Both the position numbers and the translations under genes were made by a program. Below are positions 49,101-58,032 of a DNA stretch of 64,000 nt, one piece after another. Numbering within the stretch: the stretch's first letter is position 1; each line of letters begins with the position of its first letter. The notes beneath the pieces were generated by a model that was not told the DNA's origin, did no database searches, and saw nothing but the letters and a program-made list of their open reading frames with translations. Origin of the DNA: Citrobacter amalonaticus (GTDB taxonomy: Bacteria; Pseudomonadota; Gammaproteobacteria; Enterobacterales; Enterobacteriaceae); NCBI RefSeq assembly GCF_018323885.1, contig NZ_AP024585.1:4278001-4342000 (forward strand). The letters are read 5' to 3'.

Positions 49101-49143
49101 TGCTTTAACAGGCAGGGATGTTCACATTTTAAGGTGACCCATT

Positions 49144-49941
49144 ATGGAAATCAGTACCCTACAAATTATCGCCATATTTATATTTTCCTGTATTGCCGGA
49201 ATGGGCAGCGTGCTGGATGAATTTCAGACCCACCGCCCGCTCATTGCCTGTACGGTTATCGGCCTGATCCTCGGTGATTTAAAAACCGGGGTGATGCTCG
49301 GCGGAACGCTGGAGCTGATCGCGCTTGGCTGGATGAACGTTGGTGCCGCGCAATCTCCGGACTCCGCGCTCGCCAGTATTATCTCCGCCATTCTGGTTAT
49401 CGTCGGCCAACAGAGCATCGCGACCGGTATCGCCATCGCACTGCCGGTCGCGGCGGCAGGCCAGGTCCTGACCGTCTTCGCCCGGACTATCACCGTGGTG
49501 TTCCAGCATGCGGCGGATAAGGCCGCAGAAGACGCACGTTTTCGCACCATCGACATCCTCCATGTCTCTGCGCTGGGTGTCCAGGCGTTACGCGTCGCCA
49601 TCCCGGCGTTAATTGTCTCGTTGTTTGTCAGTGCAGATATGGTCAGCAATATGCTCAACGCCATCCCGGAATTCGTCACTCGCGGCCTGCAGATTGCCGG
49701 TGGCTTTATCGTGGTGGTCGGTTACGCCATGGTGCTGCGCATGATGGGCGTGAAGTACCTGATGCCCTTCTTCTTCCTCGGTTTTATCGCCGGTGGTTAC
49801 CTCGACCTGAGTCTGCTGGCCTTTGGCGGCGTCGGCGCGATTATTGCGCTGGTCTATATCCAGTTGAACCCACAGTGGCGTAAGGCCGAACCGCAGACGC
49901 AGACCTCCTCCTCCACCGCTCTTGACCAGCTTGATGACTAA
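49144..49941 (+). CDS. sorA: Sorbose-specific PTS EIIC component SorA
   Basis: This is an integral membrane EIIC component of the EII-Man/sorbose family, with 265 residues and about seven or eight membrane segments. The N-terminal MEISTLQIIAIFIFSCIAG is the first helix. The conserved GVMLGGTLELIALGWMNVGAAQSPD segment (about 56-80) lines the sugar pathway. The C-terminal tail is hydrophilic. It forms the transport channel with SorM. It follows ERIC element B and is 11 bases upstream of sorM. Confidence 0.93.
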   Translation: MEISTLQIIAIFIFSCIAGMGSVLDEFQTHRPLIACTVIGLILGDLKTGVMLGGTLELIALGWMNVGAAQSPDSALASIISAILVIVGQQSIATGIAIALPVAAAGQVLTVFARTITVVFQHAADKAAEDARFRTIDILHVSALGVQALRVAIPALIVSLFVSADMVSNMLNAIPEFVTRGLQIAGGFIVVVGYAMVLRMMGVKYLMPFFFLGFIAGGYLDLSLLAFGGVGAIIALVYIQLNPQWRKAEPQTQTSSSTALDQLDD

Positions 49942-49952
49942 CGGAGCCCATC

Positions 49953-50777
49953 ATGGAACAGAAAAAACTGACCAAATCTGACCTGTTTAGCATGTTTGTT
50001 CGCTCCAACCTGCAGCAGGCGTCTTTCAACTTTGAACGTATTCATGGGCTGGGTTTTTGCTACGACATGATCCCCGCCATCAAGCGCCTGTACCCGCTGA
50101 AAGAAGATCAGGTGGCGGCACTCAAGCGTCATCTGGTGTTCTTCAACACCACGCCCGCGGTGTGCGGCCCGGTGATTGGCGTGACCGCCGCGATGGAAGA
50201 AGCGCGAGCGAACGGGGCGGAAATCGATGATGGCGCGATCAACGGCATCAAAGTCGGTTTGATGGGGCCGTTGGCGGGCGTTGGCGACCCGTTAGTCTGG
50301 GGCACGTTGCGACCGATCACCGCCGCGCTCGGCGCGTCGCTGGCGTTGTCCGGCAACGTGCTCGGCCCGCTGCTGTTCTTCTTTATTTTCAACGCAGTCC
50401 GTCTGGCGATGAAATGGTACGGCCTGCAAATTGGCTTCAACAAAGGGGTCAACATCGTCAGTGACATGGGCGGCAACCTGCTGCAAAAACTGACCGAAGG
50501 CGCATCGATTCTCGGCCTGTTTGTGATGGGGGTGCTGGTCACCAAGTGGACCAGCATCAACGTGCCACTGGTGGTATCGCAAACCCCCGGCGCGGACGGC
50601 GGCACCGTCACGATGACCGTGCAGAACATCCTCGATCAGCTCTGCCCCGGCCTGCTGGCGCTGGGCCTGACGATGCTGATGGTCCGTTTGCTCAACAAGA
50701 AAATTAACCCGGTATGGCTGATCTTCGCCCTGTTTGGCCTGGGGATTATGGGTAACGCACTGGGCTTCCTGTCCTGA
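49953..50777 (+). CDS. sorM: Sorbose-specific PTS EIID component SorM
   Basis: This is the EIID membrane component of the mannose-type PTS, unique to that family. The 274-residue protein has a cytoplasmic N-terminal half with the family motif NFERIHGLGFCYDMIPAIKRLY (about 26-47) and GLMGPLAGVGDPLVWGTLRPI (about 100-120). Membrane helices in the C-terminal part end in GLGIMGNALGFLS. It pairs with SorA. It is followed by a GC-rich hairpin and then sorE. Confidence 0.93.
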   Translation: MEQKKLTKSDLFSMFVRSNLQQASFNFERIHGLGFCYDMIPAIKRLYPLKEDQVAALKRHLVFFNTTPAVCGPVIGVTAAMEEARANGAEIDDGAINGIKVGLMGPLAGVGDPLVWGTLRPITAALGASLALSGNVLGPLLFFFIFNAVRLAMKWYGLQIGFNKGVNIVSDMGGNLLQKLTEGASILGLFVMGVLVTKWTSINVPLVVSQTPGADGGTVTMTVQNILDQLCPGLLALGLTMLMVRLLNKKINPVWLIFALFGLGIMGNALGFLS

Positions 50778-50785
50778 TTTTTTCG

Positions 50786-50806
50786 CCCCGGCGTTCAGCC
50801 GGGGCT
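50786..50806 (+). repeat. GC-rich hairpin between sorM and sorE
   Basis: GCCCCGGC-GTTCA-GCCGGGGC forms a perfect 8-base-pair stem without a T-run. It probably stabilises the upstream mRNA or modulates read-through into sorE. Confidence 0.6.
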
Positions 50807-50830
50807 ATCGCTCAACATGAGGTGGAATAT

Positions 50831-52051
50831 ATGTTAACAACAGCTCTGCGCCTTTATGGCAAACGCGACCTGCGCCTGGAAACGTTCGAACTTCCAGAGA
50901 TGCAGGACGATGAAATTCTGGCTACCGTGGTCACCGACAGCCTGTGCCTCTCTTCCTGGAAAGAGGCTAATCAGGGTGAGGATCATAAAAAGGTGCCGGA
51001 CGATGTAGCGACCCACCCAATCATCATCGGCCACGAGTTCTGCGGCGATATTATCGCCGTGGGGAAAAAGTGGCAGCACAAGTTCCAGCCCGGCCAGCGC
51101 TATGTGATTCAGGCGAACCTGCAACTGGCGGATCGCCCGGATTGCCCCGGTTACTCCTTCCCGTGGGTAGGCGGCGAAGCCACACACGTCGTGATCCCCA
51201 ATGTGGTGATGGAACAGGACTGCCTGCTGGCTTACGAAGGCGAAACGTACTTTGAAGGATCGCTGGTCGAGCCCCTATCCTGCGTGATCGGCGCATTCAA
51301 CGCCAACTATCACCTGCAGGAAGGCACCTATAACCACAACATGGGAATTCGTCCGCAGGGTCGCACACTGATCCTCGGCGGGACGGGGCCAATGGGGCTG
51401 CTGGCGATCGACTACGCGCTGCATGGCCCGATCAACCCGGCGTTACTGGTGGTGACCGATACTAACCACGACAAGCTGAGCTATGCCCGTAAACACTATC
51501 CTTCTGAACCACAAACGTTGATCCACTACCTGCACGCACAGGATGCCGCTTACGACACGCTGATGGCGCTGACCGGCGGCCACGGTTTTGATGATATTTT
51601 TGTCTTCGTGCCGAACGAACAACTGGTTACCCTGGCCTCTTCCCTGCTCGCACCCGACGGTTGCATGAACTTCTTTGCCGGCCCGCAGGACAAGCAGTTC
51701 AGCGCCCCAATCAACTTCTACGATGTGCATTACGCCTTCACTCACTACGTGGGCACCTCGGGTGGGAACACTGACGATATGCGCGCAGCGGTTAAACTGA
51801 TTGAAGAGAAGAAAGTGCAGGCCGCCAAAGTGGTCACGCACATTCTTGGGCTGAATGCCGCAGGAGAAACCACGCTGGAGCTGCCGAAAGTGGGCGGCGG
51901 TAAAAAGCTGGTCTATACCGGGAAAGCGTTACCGCTAACCGCTCTCAGCCAGATTGACGATCCCGCGCTGTGCGCTATTCTGGAACGCCATCACGGGATT
52001 TGGTCTAAGGAAGCCGAACAGTATTTACTGTCGCACGCCGAGGAGATTTAA
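50831..52051 (+). CDS. sorE: L-sorbose-1-phosphate reductase SorE
   Basis: SorE reduces L-sorbose 1-phosphate to D-glucitol 6-phosphate with NAD(P)H. The start MLTTALRLYGKRDLRLE follows AGGTGG and gives 406 residues. It is a zinc-type medium-chain dehydrogenase: the GHEFCGDIIAVG motif (about 62-73) carries the catalytic metal site and the Rossmann motif is LILGGTGPMGLLA near 180. It is the last of the classical sor genes. One base separates it from the next reading frame, which points to co-translation with the shikimate-dehydrogenase-like gene. Confidence 0.93.
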   Translation: MLTTALRLYGKRDLRLETFELPEMQDDEILATVVTDSLCLSSWKEANQGEDHKKVPDDVATHPIIIGHEFCGDIIAVGKKWQHKFQPGQRYVIQANLQLADRPDCPGYSFPWVGGEATHVVIPNVVMEQDCLLAYEGETYFEGSLVEPLSCVIGAFNANYHLQEGTYNHNMGIRPQGRTLILGGTGPMGLLAIDYALHGPINPALLVVTDTNHDKLSYARKHYPSEPQTLIHYLHAQDAAYDTLMALTGGHGFDDIFVFVPNEQLVTLASSLLAPDGCMNFFAGPQDKQFSAPINFYDVHYAFTHYVGTSGGNTDDMRAAVKLIEEKKVQAAKVVTHILGLNAAGETTLELPKVGGGKKLVYTGKALPLTALSQIDDPALCAILERHHGIWSKEAEQYLLSHAEEI

Positions 52052-52052
52052 C

Positions 52053-52865
52053 ATGATTAACCGCGACACTCAGTTGTGCATGTCGCTTGCCGGTCGGCCC
52101 GGCAACTTTGGTACCCGCTTTCACAACTATCTGTATGAAAAGCTGGGTTTAAATTTCATCTACAAGGCGTTTACCACCCAGGATATTGAAGCGGCGGTGA
52201 AAGGGGTTCGCGCGTTAGGCATTCGTGGCTGCGCGGTATCGATGCCGTTTAAAGAGAGTTGTATGCCGTTTCTCGACGCGGTCGATCCATCGGCAAAAGT
52301 CATTGATTCCGTCAATACCATCGTCAATGACGGCGGCAGACTGACGGGCTACAACACCGATTATATTGCGGTAAAAAGCCTGATTGCCAGCCACCAGCTC
52401 GACACCACTGCGCGGGTGATGATTCGCGGCAGCGGCGGGATGGGCAAAGCGGTGATTGCCGCCTTTCGCGACGCCGGTTTTCGCGATGTGATCGTCGCCG
52501 CTCGTAACCGGGACAGCGGTCCGGCGTTGGCGAAACAGTATGGCTTTCAGTGGCAGCCGCTGCCGGAAGGCATTGCCTGCGACATTCTGGTCAATGTCAC
52601 GCCCGTCGGCATGGCCGGAGGTAAAGAGAGCGATGAGCTGGCGTACAGCGAAGCCATGGTCGCCAGCGCCAGCGTGGTGTTCGATGTCGTTGCCCTGCCG
52701 CCGGATACCCCGGTGATCAAACTGGCGCAGAAGCTGGGTAAAAAGACCATCAGCGGCGCAGAAGTAATTGCGTTGCAGGCCGTTGAGCAGTTCGCAATGT
52801 ACACCGGCGTACGCCCGGATGACGCGCTGATTAGTGAAGCCGCTGAATTTGCCCGGGCGGGGTAA
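52053..52865 (+). CDS. Shikimate 5-dehydrogenase-like protein appended to the sor operon
   Basis: The 270-residue protein has the AroE fold. The N-terminal substrate domain has SMPFKES near 77-83 (catalytic Lys expected) and SVNTIVND...YNTDY near 95-115 (catalytic Asp). The Rossmann domain has RGSGGMGKAV near 135-144. The N-terminal shikimate-binding loop is GRPGNF rather than the SxS of AroE, so the substrate may differ. The start codon is one base after the sorE stop. It is a paralogue of the housekeeping AroE, which is not in the window. A hydroxy-acid or polyol-like substrate from sorbose use is speculation. Confidence 0.8.
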   Translation: MINRDTQLCMSLAGRPGNFGTRFHNYLYEKLGLNFIYKAFTTQDIEAAVKGVRALGIRGCAVSMPFKESCMPFLDAVDPSAKVIDSVNTIVNDGGRLTGYNTDYIAVKSLIASHQLDTTARVMIRGSGGMGKAVIAAFRDAGFRDVIVAARNRDSGPALAKQYGFQWQPLPEGIACDILVNVTPVGMAGGKESDELAYSEAMVASASVVFDVVALPPDTPVIKLAQKLGKKTISGAEVIALQAVEQFAMYTGVRPDDALISEAAEFARAG

Positions 52866-52873
52866 CATGTGCA

Positions 52874-52909
52874 AATAACCCTCCTCTGATGACGCTGAGG
52901 AGGGTTATT
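52874..52909. terminator. Bidirectional hairpin between the sor operon and the autotransporter
   Basis: AATAACCCTCCTC and GAGGAGGGTTATT form a perfect 13-base-pair stem with a 10-base loop, between the convergent ends of the two genes. A and T at the stem base suggest terminator function in both directions. Confidence 0.75.
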
Positions 52910-52928
52910 AAACGCGTAATCACAACGT

Positions 52929-55793
52929 TCAGAAACTGTAGCGGATACCCAGTTGACCACTATAAGGCGTCTCGATATGTTGGCCTTTTTCGTAGCTGAC
53001 TTCTCCCCATGCGGACCACCGATCGCTTAGCTTCGCGGTCATCCCCAAGCCATATTTGCCGCTTGTCCCTGACAGGTCATTTTTGAACTTCTCAGTGTGG
53101 TTAATGACGACGTCGTTGTTCTTCATAAACTCATGACGAACGGCCACTCTCGCATACGGCTGTAACAGTGTCCCATCTACCAGCGTCACATTCTTACCGA
53201 AGGTTAACCCGGTTTCCCCTTTTAACGATCGCGCAGCATCCGCTTTAACCGACATGCCACTGTCGAGTTTGTAGTGAGTCTGGTCGCCAATAAACCATGA
53301 TGCCTGGAGATAGGGTTCAACAAACCACGTCTCAAGCGCAATATGCTTACCGATCTCGACTGAAGCCCCGCCGCCAACGGTATTATCTTTCGCATGGGTG
53401 CGTCCGCCGTTGAAGTAGGGGTTGTTCTCCGTACGGAAATAGTTGGCTTTCAACACACCATCGATGTAATAACCGCTGTTGTGTAACCAGGTCGTGTACA
53501 GTCCAATGCCGTAACTGTCCGCTTTGCCATTGGTACTGGATGAGTCGAGATCCGCACGCGTATAGGAAGCCATACTGCCCATAATCAGTGCGCTATTTTC
53601 TAAATCAAAACGCTTATCGCCACCGAGCATCACACCGTTCACATCCTGACGGTAAGCCACGTGCTCTGTGGAAACGCGGTAGCGGCTACTGATGTATTTG
53701 CCCCATGCGCCCTCTTCGTAGTCACGCATCTGACGAATTTCACCGAGACGGGTTCGCAGCGTTGACAACTCAGCGTCCCACAAAGTGGGTGTCACATTCG
53801 CCATGGCAATAACCGCTTTCGCGCTTTCTGATAAATCCGGCTTAACTCCCGGTTCAGGATTCGGTTCAGGCGAAGGTCCTGGACCCGGCTCAGGATCCGG
53901 GCCTGGCTCAGGTTCTGGCGTATTCGCCTGCGGTGACAAATACCAGTTATCCTTATCGCTATCGGCGCCATGCACCAGATAGTATTTGTACGCACCAAGA
54001 TCGACGCTGCCGTTGGTCATCGCAAAGGTGTCTGCCCCGCTCCCATTCGCATAAATTAAGTGATAAGGAGTAGCCGCTCGACTGCGTAACTCACTTCCGG
54101 AATCATGCACCGTGACCTTAAATTGCCCCGTCACGGCATCGGAAACGTTCAGAAAATCCCCAATCCCGCCGGACAGATTGGTGTTCATAACGAAAGTCCC
54201 GGTCCCCTCCAGCGTGGTGAGTTCAAGACGGTTAAACTGTCCCGCGTCGCGTCCCTCTGGCGCACTAAAATTCACCACACCATTATGCGTTAAGGCTTTA
54301 ATCGTCGTGACGGATTCCGCAGTATCCGCGTTGTGTTTTAAGTACAGAACGGAAGAAGGGCCTTGTAAGTCCACCGACGCGGCCCAGGCGCCCTTACCCA
54401 GATTCCCCGTCCAGTCGTGTACACTTCCCCCTTCCATAGTCAGTGAACCGTCTTCTACCGTCAGTGTCCCCGTTGAATAGCCTCCATAGGCAATCAGGCT
54501 GCTCCCGCCATTGCGAAGCGTTGTGTTCGAGATATGCCCCAGCGCAAGCACTTCCTGACGGCCGCCATCGATAACCGTATTACTGGCTTCACCGTACCAG
54601 GCAAGTTGCTGAAGGCCGCCCGCATGAACGGTCGTATTTGTCGCGTTAGCGCGAATGCCACCGGTCCATCCAGATTGCTCCACCCAGCTTCCCCCAACCC
54701 AGCCACCTTTCTGACCATTGACAAGTTGAGTGCCATAGACCTGTGTGCCATCGGCATTGCCGGTTTGAATACGTTGCAAACCACCGGCATGGATAGTGGC
54801 GTCCTTCGCCTGCTGCCCGTTGACACGAACGTTGGAATTACTGTCGGAAACCCAGTCTCCATCGCTCCATTGACCGTCTACGCCGGTAATCACCTGCGTG
54901 CCATAGACCTGCGCATTTTCTGAAATACCCGAGGTTATCGTTTGTCGCGCACCGGCATAAACGGTGGTATTGCGGTCCGCAACGAACTCTTCGCCTTTAC
55001 CGCTAAACACCTGCTGGAATGCGCCGTTATACAGGTATGTATCCAAAGCCAGACCGCTGGCAAGCTGATAGCTGTTGGCGCCAATGTGCGAGTTTTTCGC
55101 GGTCCCGTTATAAATGATTTGCTGGCCGCCATTTTGCACAATGGTATCTTCAGCCAACGCCGTACTGGTGACTGAGAGCACCTGAATACCGCCATCGATG
55201 AGATTCGCCTGAGCATAAGCACGGCCTCCAACAGTCTGTCGACCACCGGCTTTCACCACGGTGTCATACGCCTGTGAATCACCATTCATCGTCAGGGCAC
55301 CGTTATTCTCAACCAGCGTATGGAAGGCTTTCCCGTCGCCATTAAGTTGCAATACACCTGTTTCAATATTCCCTTTACTATTGGTGTATTCCCCTTTCAC
55401 CGTGGTATTCACGGCTTCAGAACCGGCGGCATCGTATATACCGTCACCGATATTAAGCTGCACAGAATTCAACGTATTGTTATAACTATACGACTCATTT
55501 AATAACGTCACGACCTGTTTAGAAAAAGCAGGATTGATCAGCGTAATTTCCTGGTTAGCAATATATTTTTTATCTTTGATGGAAAAAGTGGAATAGCCTT
55601 TCTCCCAGGTTTCTTTCACCCAATCCCAGTGATTCGTATAATCCGAATTCGATAATAAGTCGTCCGGCATCGTGGTAGTTTGCACGGGTGGATAAGGTGT
55701 GGGAAGCATTTCCGCCGCAGTCAGTGGGTACGCGGTTAAACATAACGCGGGGAAAAAAGCATGGTAAAAAACGCGTTTCATATCTACATCCAT
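52929..55793 (-). CDS. AIDA/MisL-type autotransporter adhesin
   Basis: This is a type Va secretion protein of 954 residues (950 if the second methionine, MKRVFYHAFF, is the start; the ribosome sites do not decide). A signal peptide (about 5-27) is followed by a passenger of AIDA-type 19-residue repeats with recurring NTTVHAGGLQQL / DTVVKAGGRQTVGG patterns (about 150-450). A pertactin-like junction and a Pro/Glu/Gly linker (about 620-660) lead into a C-terminal 12-strand barrel ending in GIRYSF. Length and layout recall Salmonella MisL. The gene is AT-richer than its neighbours, and a LuxR-like regulator lies directly upstream. Adhesion to host or surface is likely; the ligand is unknown. Confidence 0.88.
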   Translation of the reverse strand: MDVDMKRVFYHAFFPALCLTAYPLTAAEMLPTPYPPVQTTTMPDDLLSNSDYTNHWDWVKETWEKGYSTFSIKDKKYIANQEITLINPAFSKQVVTLLNESYSYNNTLNSVQLNIGDGIYDAAGSEAVNTTVKGEYTNSKGNIETGVLQLNGDGKAFHTLVENNGALTMNGDSQAYDTVVKAGGRQTVGGRAYAQANLIDGGIQVLSVTSTALAEDTIVQNGGQQIIYNGTAKNSHIGANSYQLASGLALDTYLYNGAFQQVFSGKGEEFVADRNTTVYAGARQTITSGISENAQVYGTQVITGVDGQWSDGDWVSDSNSNVRVNGQQAKDATIHAGGLQRIQTGNADGTQVYGTQLVNGQKGGWVGGSWVEQSGWTGGIRANATNTTVHAGGLQQLAWYGEASNTVIDGGRQEVLALGHISNTTLRNGGSSLIAYGGYSTGTLTVEDGSLTMEGGSVHDWTGNLGKGAWAASVDLQGPSSVLYLKHNADTAESVTTIKALTHNGVVNFSAPEGRDAGQFNRLELTTLEGTGTFVMNTNLSGGIGDFLNVSDAVTGQFKVTVHDSGSELRSRAATPYHLIYANGSGADTFAMTNGSVDLGAYKYYLVHGADSDKDNWYLSPQANTPEPEPGPDPEPGPGPSPEPNPEPGVKPDLSESAKAVIAMANVTPTLWDAELSTLRTRLGEIRQMRDYEEGAWGKYISSRYRVSTEHVAYRQDVNGVMLGGDKRFDLENSALIMGSMASYTRADLDSSSTNGKADSYGIGLYTTWLHNSGYYIDGVLKANYFRTENNPYFNGGRTHAKDNTVGGGASVEIGKHIALETWFVEPYLQASWFIGDQTHYKLDSGMSVKADAARSLKGETGLTFGKNVTLVDGTLLQPYARVAVRHEFMKNNDVVINHTEKFKNDLSGTSGKYGLGMTAKLSDRWSAWGEVSYEKGQHIETPYSGQLGIRYSF

Positions 55794-55891
55794 AGTTAAT
55801 AAGATCCCTATTAAACGGGCAGTTCTATCTTGCTTATAAATATTCCACTGGACGCTCAGGCATCAGAAATATTCATACTGGACAATGATTA

Positions 55892-56437
55892 TTAATTCGA
55901 AATAAGGAGATGTTCGAGTTTTCGTACTTTAAATTTCCGCGCGACTGTAGTCTTCCATCCCTGCAAGGTGGAATACGCGCGGCAGTGTTTCTCTTGTAAA
56001 TAGCCCATACTTCCCCCTTCAAGATAATGCCGCAGAAGTAAAACGTCTCTTGAAGAGAGTAAACAGGCAGGCCCCGGGAAGGACCAGACGATCTGCCGCC
56101 CGGTCGCGACAGTATCCAGACCGCGAATAACATCATGAACAGAGCAACGCGATTCGAAGATTGCGCTGACGGCGTGACATTTCAGGTGCCAGAAAAAAGC
56201 CAGCGGCATGAGTCGTTGGGTTGAAATAATAATCAACTGATAACCACTCTTGCTCAATTGAGAGAACGATCGAAAAAAAAGCTTTAAGGTATAACTATTA
56301 AGATTAATAAACAGATAGTCTGAGCCGGAATGAGAATTAGTCACTTTTCTGGCCAGCGCAGAGATACCCGTGGAAAAATAAACATCATTTTCAGGCCAAC
56401 TGGCAATATGGCTCTTCTTTACATATTCCTTTGTCAT
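55892..56437 (-). CDS. LuxR-type transcriptional regulator next to the autotransporter
   Basis: The 181-residue protein has an uncharacterised N-terminal part (about 1-115). The C-terminal domain resembles the LuxR helix-turn-helix: LSSRDVLLLRHYLEGGSMGYLQEKH (about 125-150), then the recognition-helix-like STLQGWKTTVARKFKVRKLEHLL. The layout recalls small orphan regulators such as BglJ or MatA/EcpR. It is on the same strand as, and 98 bases before, the autotransporter gene, so it may regulate it and be co-transcribed. Codon use and AT content point to acquired DNA. The match to LuxR is weak but position-consistent. Confidence 0.68.
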   Translation of the reverse strand: MTKEYVKKSHIASWPENDVYFSTGISALARKVTNSHSGSDYLFINLNSYTLKLFFRSFSQLSKSGYQLIIISTQRLMPLAFFWHLKCHAVSAIFESRCSVHDVIRGLDTVATGRQIVWSFPGPACLLSSRDVLLLRHYLEGGSMGYLQEKHCRAYSTLQGWKTTVARKFKVRKLEHLLISN

Positions 56438-57249
56438 ACAGATGATGCTCCCTATATCCTGGACAGCCTGTTTTTTATTTTCAGGGGGTATTTATTATCC
56501 GGCGAGGTTATTTATTCTGACGATGTCCGGCACACCCACTCTGCTGCTGTCGGTATAATATTGATTCAAACAGAATAGTACATGAGCAATATTGATTGTC
56601 AAACCTGATCGATAAAACAAAATCAATAGTTAAAGACTATCACTAGAAAGGTATCGATCGTTGTAATCGATCTTTTTTTCGGAATTTACCTTACTGTTTG
56701 TAAGTAAAACAAAAAGATACATAAATTTTAATTTTTGGTAAAAATCCTATATTTCAGTGAGTTACAATAATTTTTCCATTCGAATTGAAATGTTTAGTTA
56801 CATAATAATGAAAATAGCGACACTGTTGTTGATCAGAGGACAGACGCCAATGCTTCAGCATGGGCCAGAAACCTCATAGTGCTTATCGCAATACGCTTAA
56901 GCCTGTTCGGGATAAATCCAGGGCAATACCGCAATGTTGCTGTTTTAAATTAGTAACCGTCAAAATTTAAAAATCCCCTTCTCACTTTTCATAAAGAGTG
57001 AATAAACATTTCAACTACGATAAATTCAATCACACCTGGTTTATTGTATTATCAAGGCGTTACATGTTCATACTGGCAGAGTGAGAAATATCTTCACTCG
57101 CTTTAATACGCATATCGTGCATTTTTCATTATTGAGTCAGTGGTCCTTTCTACCCCCCCTTCCAACATCGTGAGCCATGTCAGTAAGGCGCTACACTGTC
57201 AGTGGTAGCATGACCGCGTTTTGTCATTTACTGATTACAGGGAGAAAGA
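56438..57249. other. AT-rich gene-free spacer between the autotransporter islet and pepE
   Basis: This stretch of about 810 bases is very AT-rich, with many A- and T-runs, and no open frame resembles a protein. Features seen are the hairpin ATCGAT-N7-ATCGAT followed by seven T (near 56653-56679) and a moderately GC-rich patch at 56830-56940 without coding signal. The final 60 bases before pepE are its promoter zone. The composition suggests acquired DNA and an H-NS-type silenced region. Confidence 0.6.
56653..56679 (+). terminator. Terminator-like hairpin without an upstream gene
   Basis: ATCGAT-CGTTGTA-ATCGAT followed by C and seven T has the form of a plus-strand intrinsic terminator. No plus-strand gene precedes it closely, so it may end an unrecognised small RNA or be a relic. 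Confidence 0.45.
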
Positions 57250-57939
57250 ATGGAACTGCTTTTATTGAGTAACTCGACACTGCCGGGTAAAGGCTGGATG
57301 GAGCATGCGCTGCCGCTGATTGCGGAGCAACTTGAGGGGCGCCGTTCGGCAGTATTTATCCCCTTTGCAGGCGTCACGCAAACCTGGGATGAATACACAG
57401 AAAAAACGGCTGCAATCTTCGCCCCGATGGGCGTCAAGGTGGTGGGTATTCACACCGTGACTGATCCGGTGGCGGCCATTGAAAATGCGGAAGTGGTGAT
57501 TGTCGGTGGCGGTAATACTTTTCAGTTACTGAAAGAGAGCCGCGAGCGCGGGTTGCTGGCACCGATTGTTGACGTGGTTAAACGCGGTGCGCTGTACATC
57601 GGCTGGAGTGCGGGTGCCAACCTCGCCTGCAAGACCATCCGCACCACCAACGACATGCCGATTGTTGATCCGCAAGGTTTTGATGCGCTGGGCCTGTTCC
57701 CGTTGCAGATTAACCCGCATTTCACTAACGCGCTGCCGGAAGGACACAAAGGCGAAACGCGTGAACAGCGTATTCGCGAGCTGCTGGTTGTCGCGCCTGA
57801 ACTGACGGTGATCGGTCTGCCGGAAGGCAACTGGATTAAAGTGAGTAAGGGTCAGGCGGTGCTTGGCGGTCCGAACACCACCTACGTGTTCGAAGCCGGT
57901 AAAGACGCCGTTGCCGTTGAGGCAGGTCACTGCTTTTAA
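57250..57939 (+). CDS. pepE: Peptidase E (alpha-aspartyl dipeptidase) PepE
   Basis: PepE is a cytoplasmic serine peptidase of family S51 that cleaves dipeptides with N-terminal aspartate. The 229-residue protein has the nucleophile serine in [11 protein letters not shown] (about 116-126, Ser near 120). The Asp/Glu and His partners lie in the [19 protein letters not shown] segment (about 138-157), and [12 protein letters not shown] (about 80) precedes them. Length equals E. coli and Salmonella PepE. The start follows GGGAGAAAGA. Confidence 0.96.
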   Translation: MELLLLSNSTLPGKGWMEHALPLIAEQLEGRRSAVFIPFAGVTQTWDEYTEKTAAIFAPMGVKVVGIHTVTDPVAAIENAEVVIVGGGNTFQLLKESRERGLLAPIVDVVKRGALYIGWSAGANLACKTIRTTNDMPIVDPQGFDALGLFPLQINPHFTNALPEGHKGETREQRIRELLVVAPELTVIGLPEGNWIKVSKGQAVLGGPNTTYVFEAGKDAVAVEAGHCF

Positions 57940-57945
57940 CCGACG

Positions 57946-58025
57946 TTGTCGGATGGCAGCGTAAATGCTTTATCCGGCCTGCAATGAGCGCAATTGGTAG
58001 GCCGGATAAGCGCTATCCGGCCTTA
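57946..58025. repeat. BIME between pepE and yjbB
   Basis: REP units (TTGTCGGATGGCAGCG...GCTTTATCCGGCC, then GTAGGCCGGATAAGCGC...ATCCGGCC) lie between the convergent ends of pepE and yjbB. Confidence 0.85.
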
Positions 58026-58032
58026 CCGCCTG

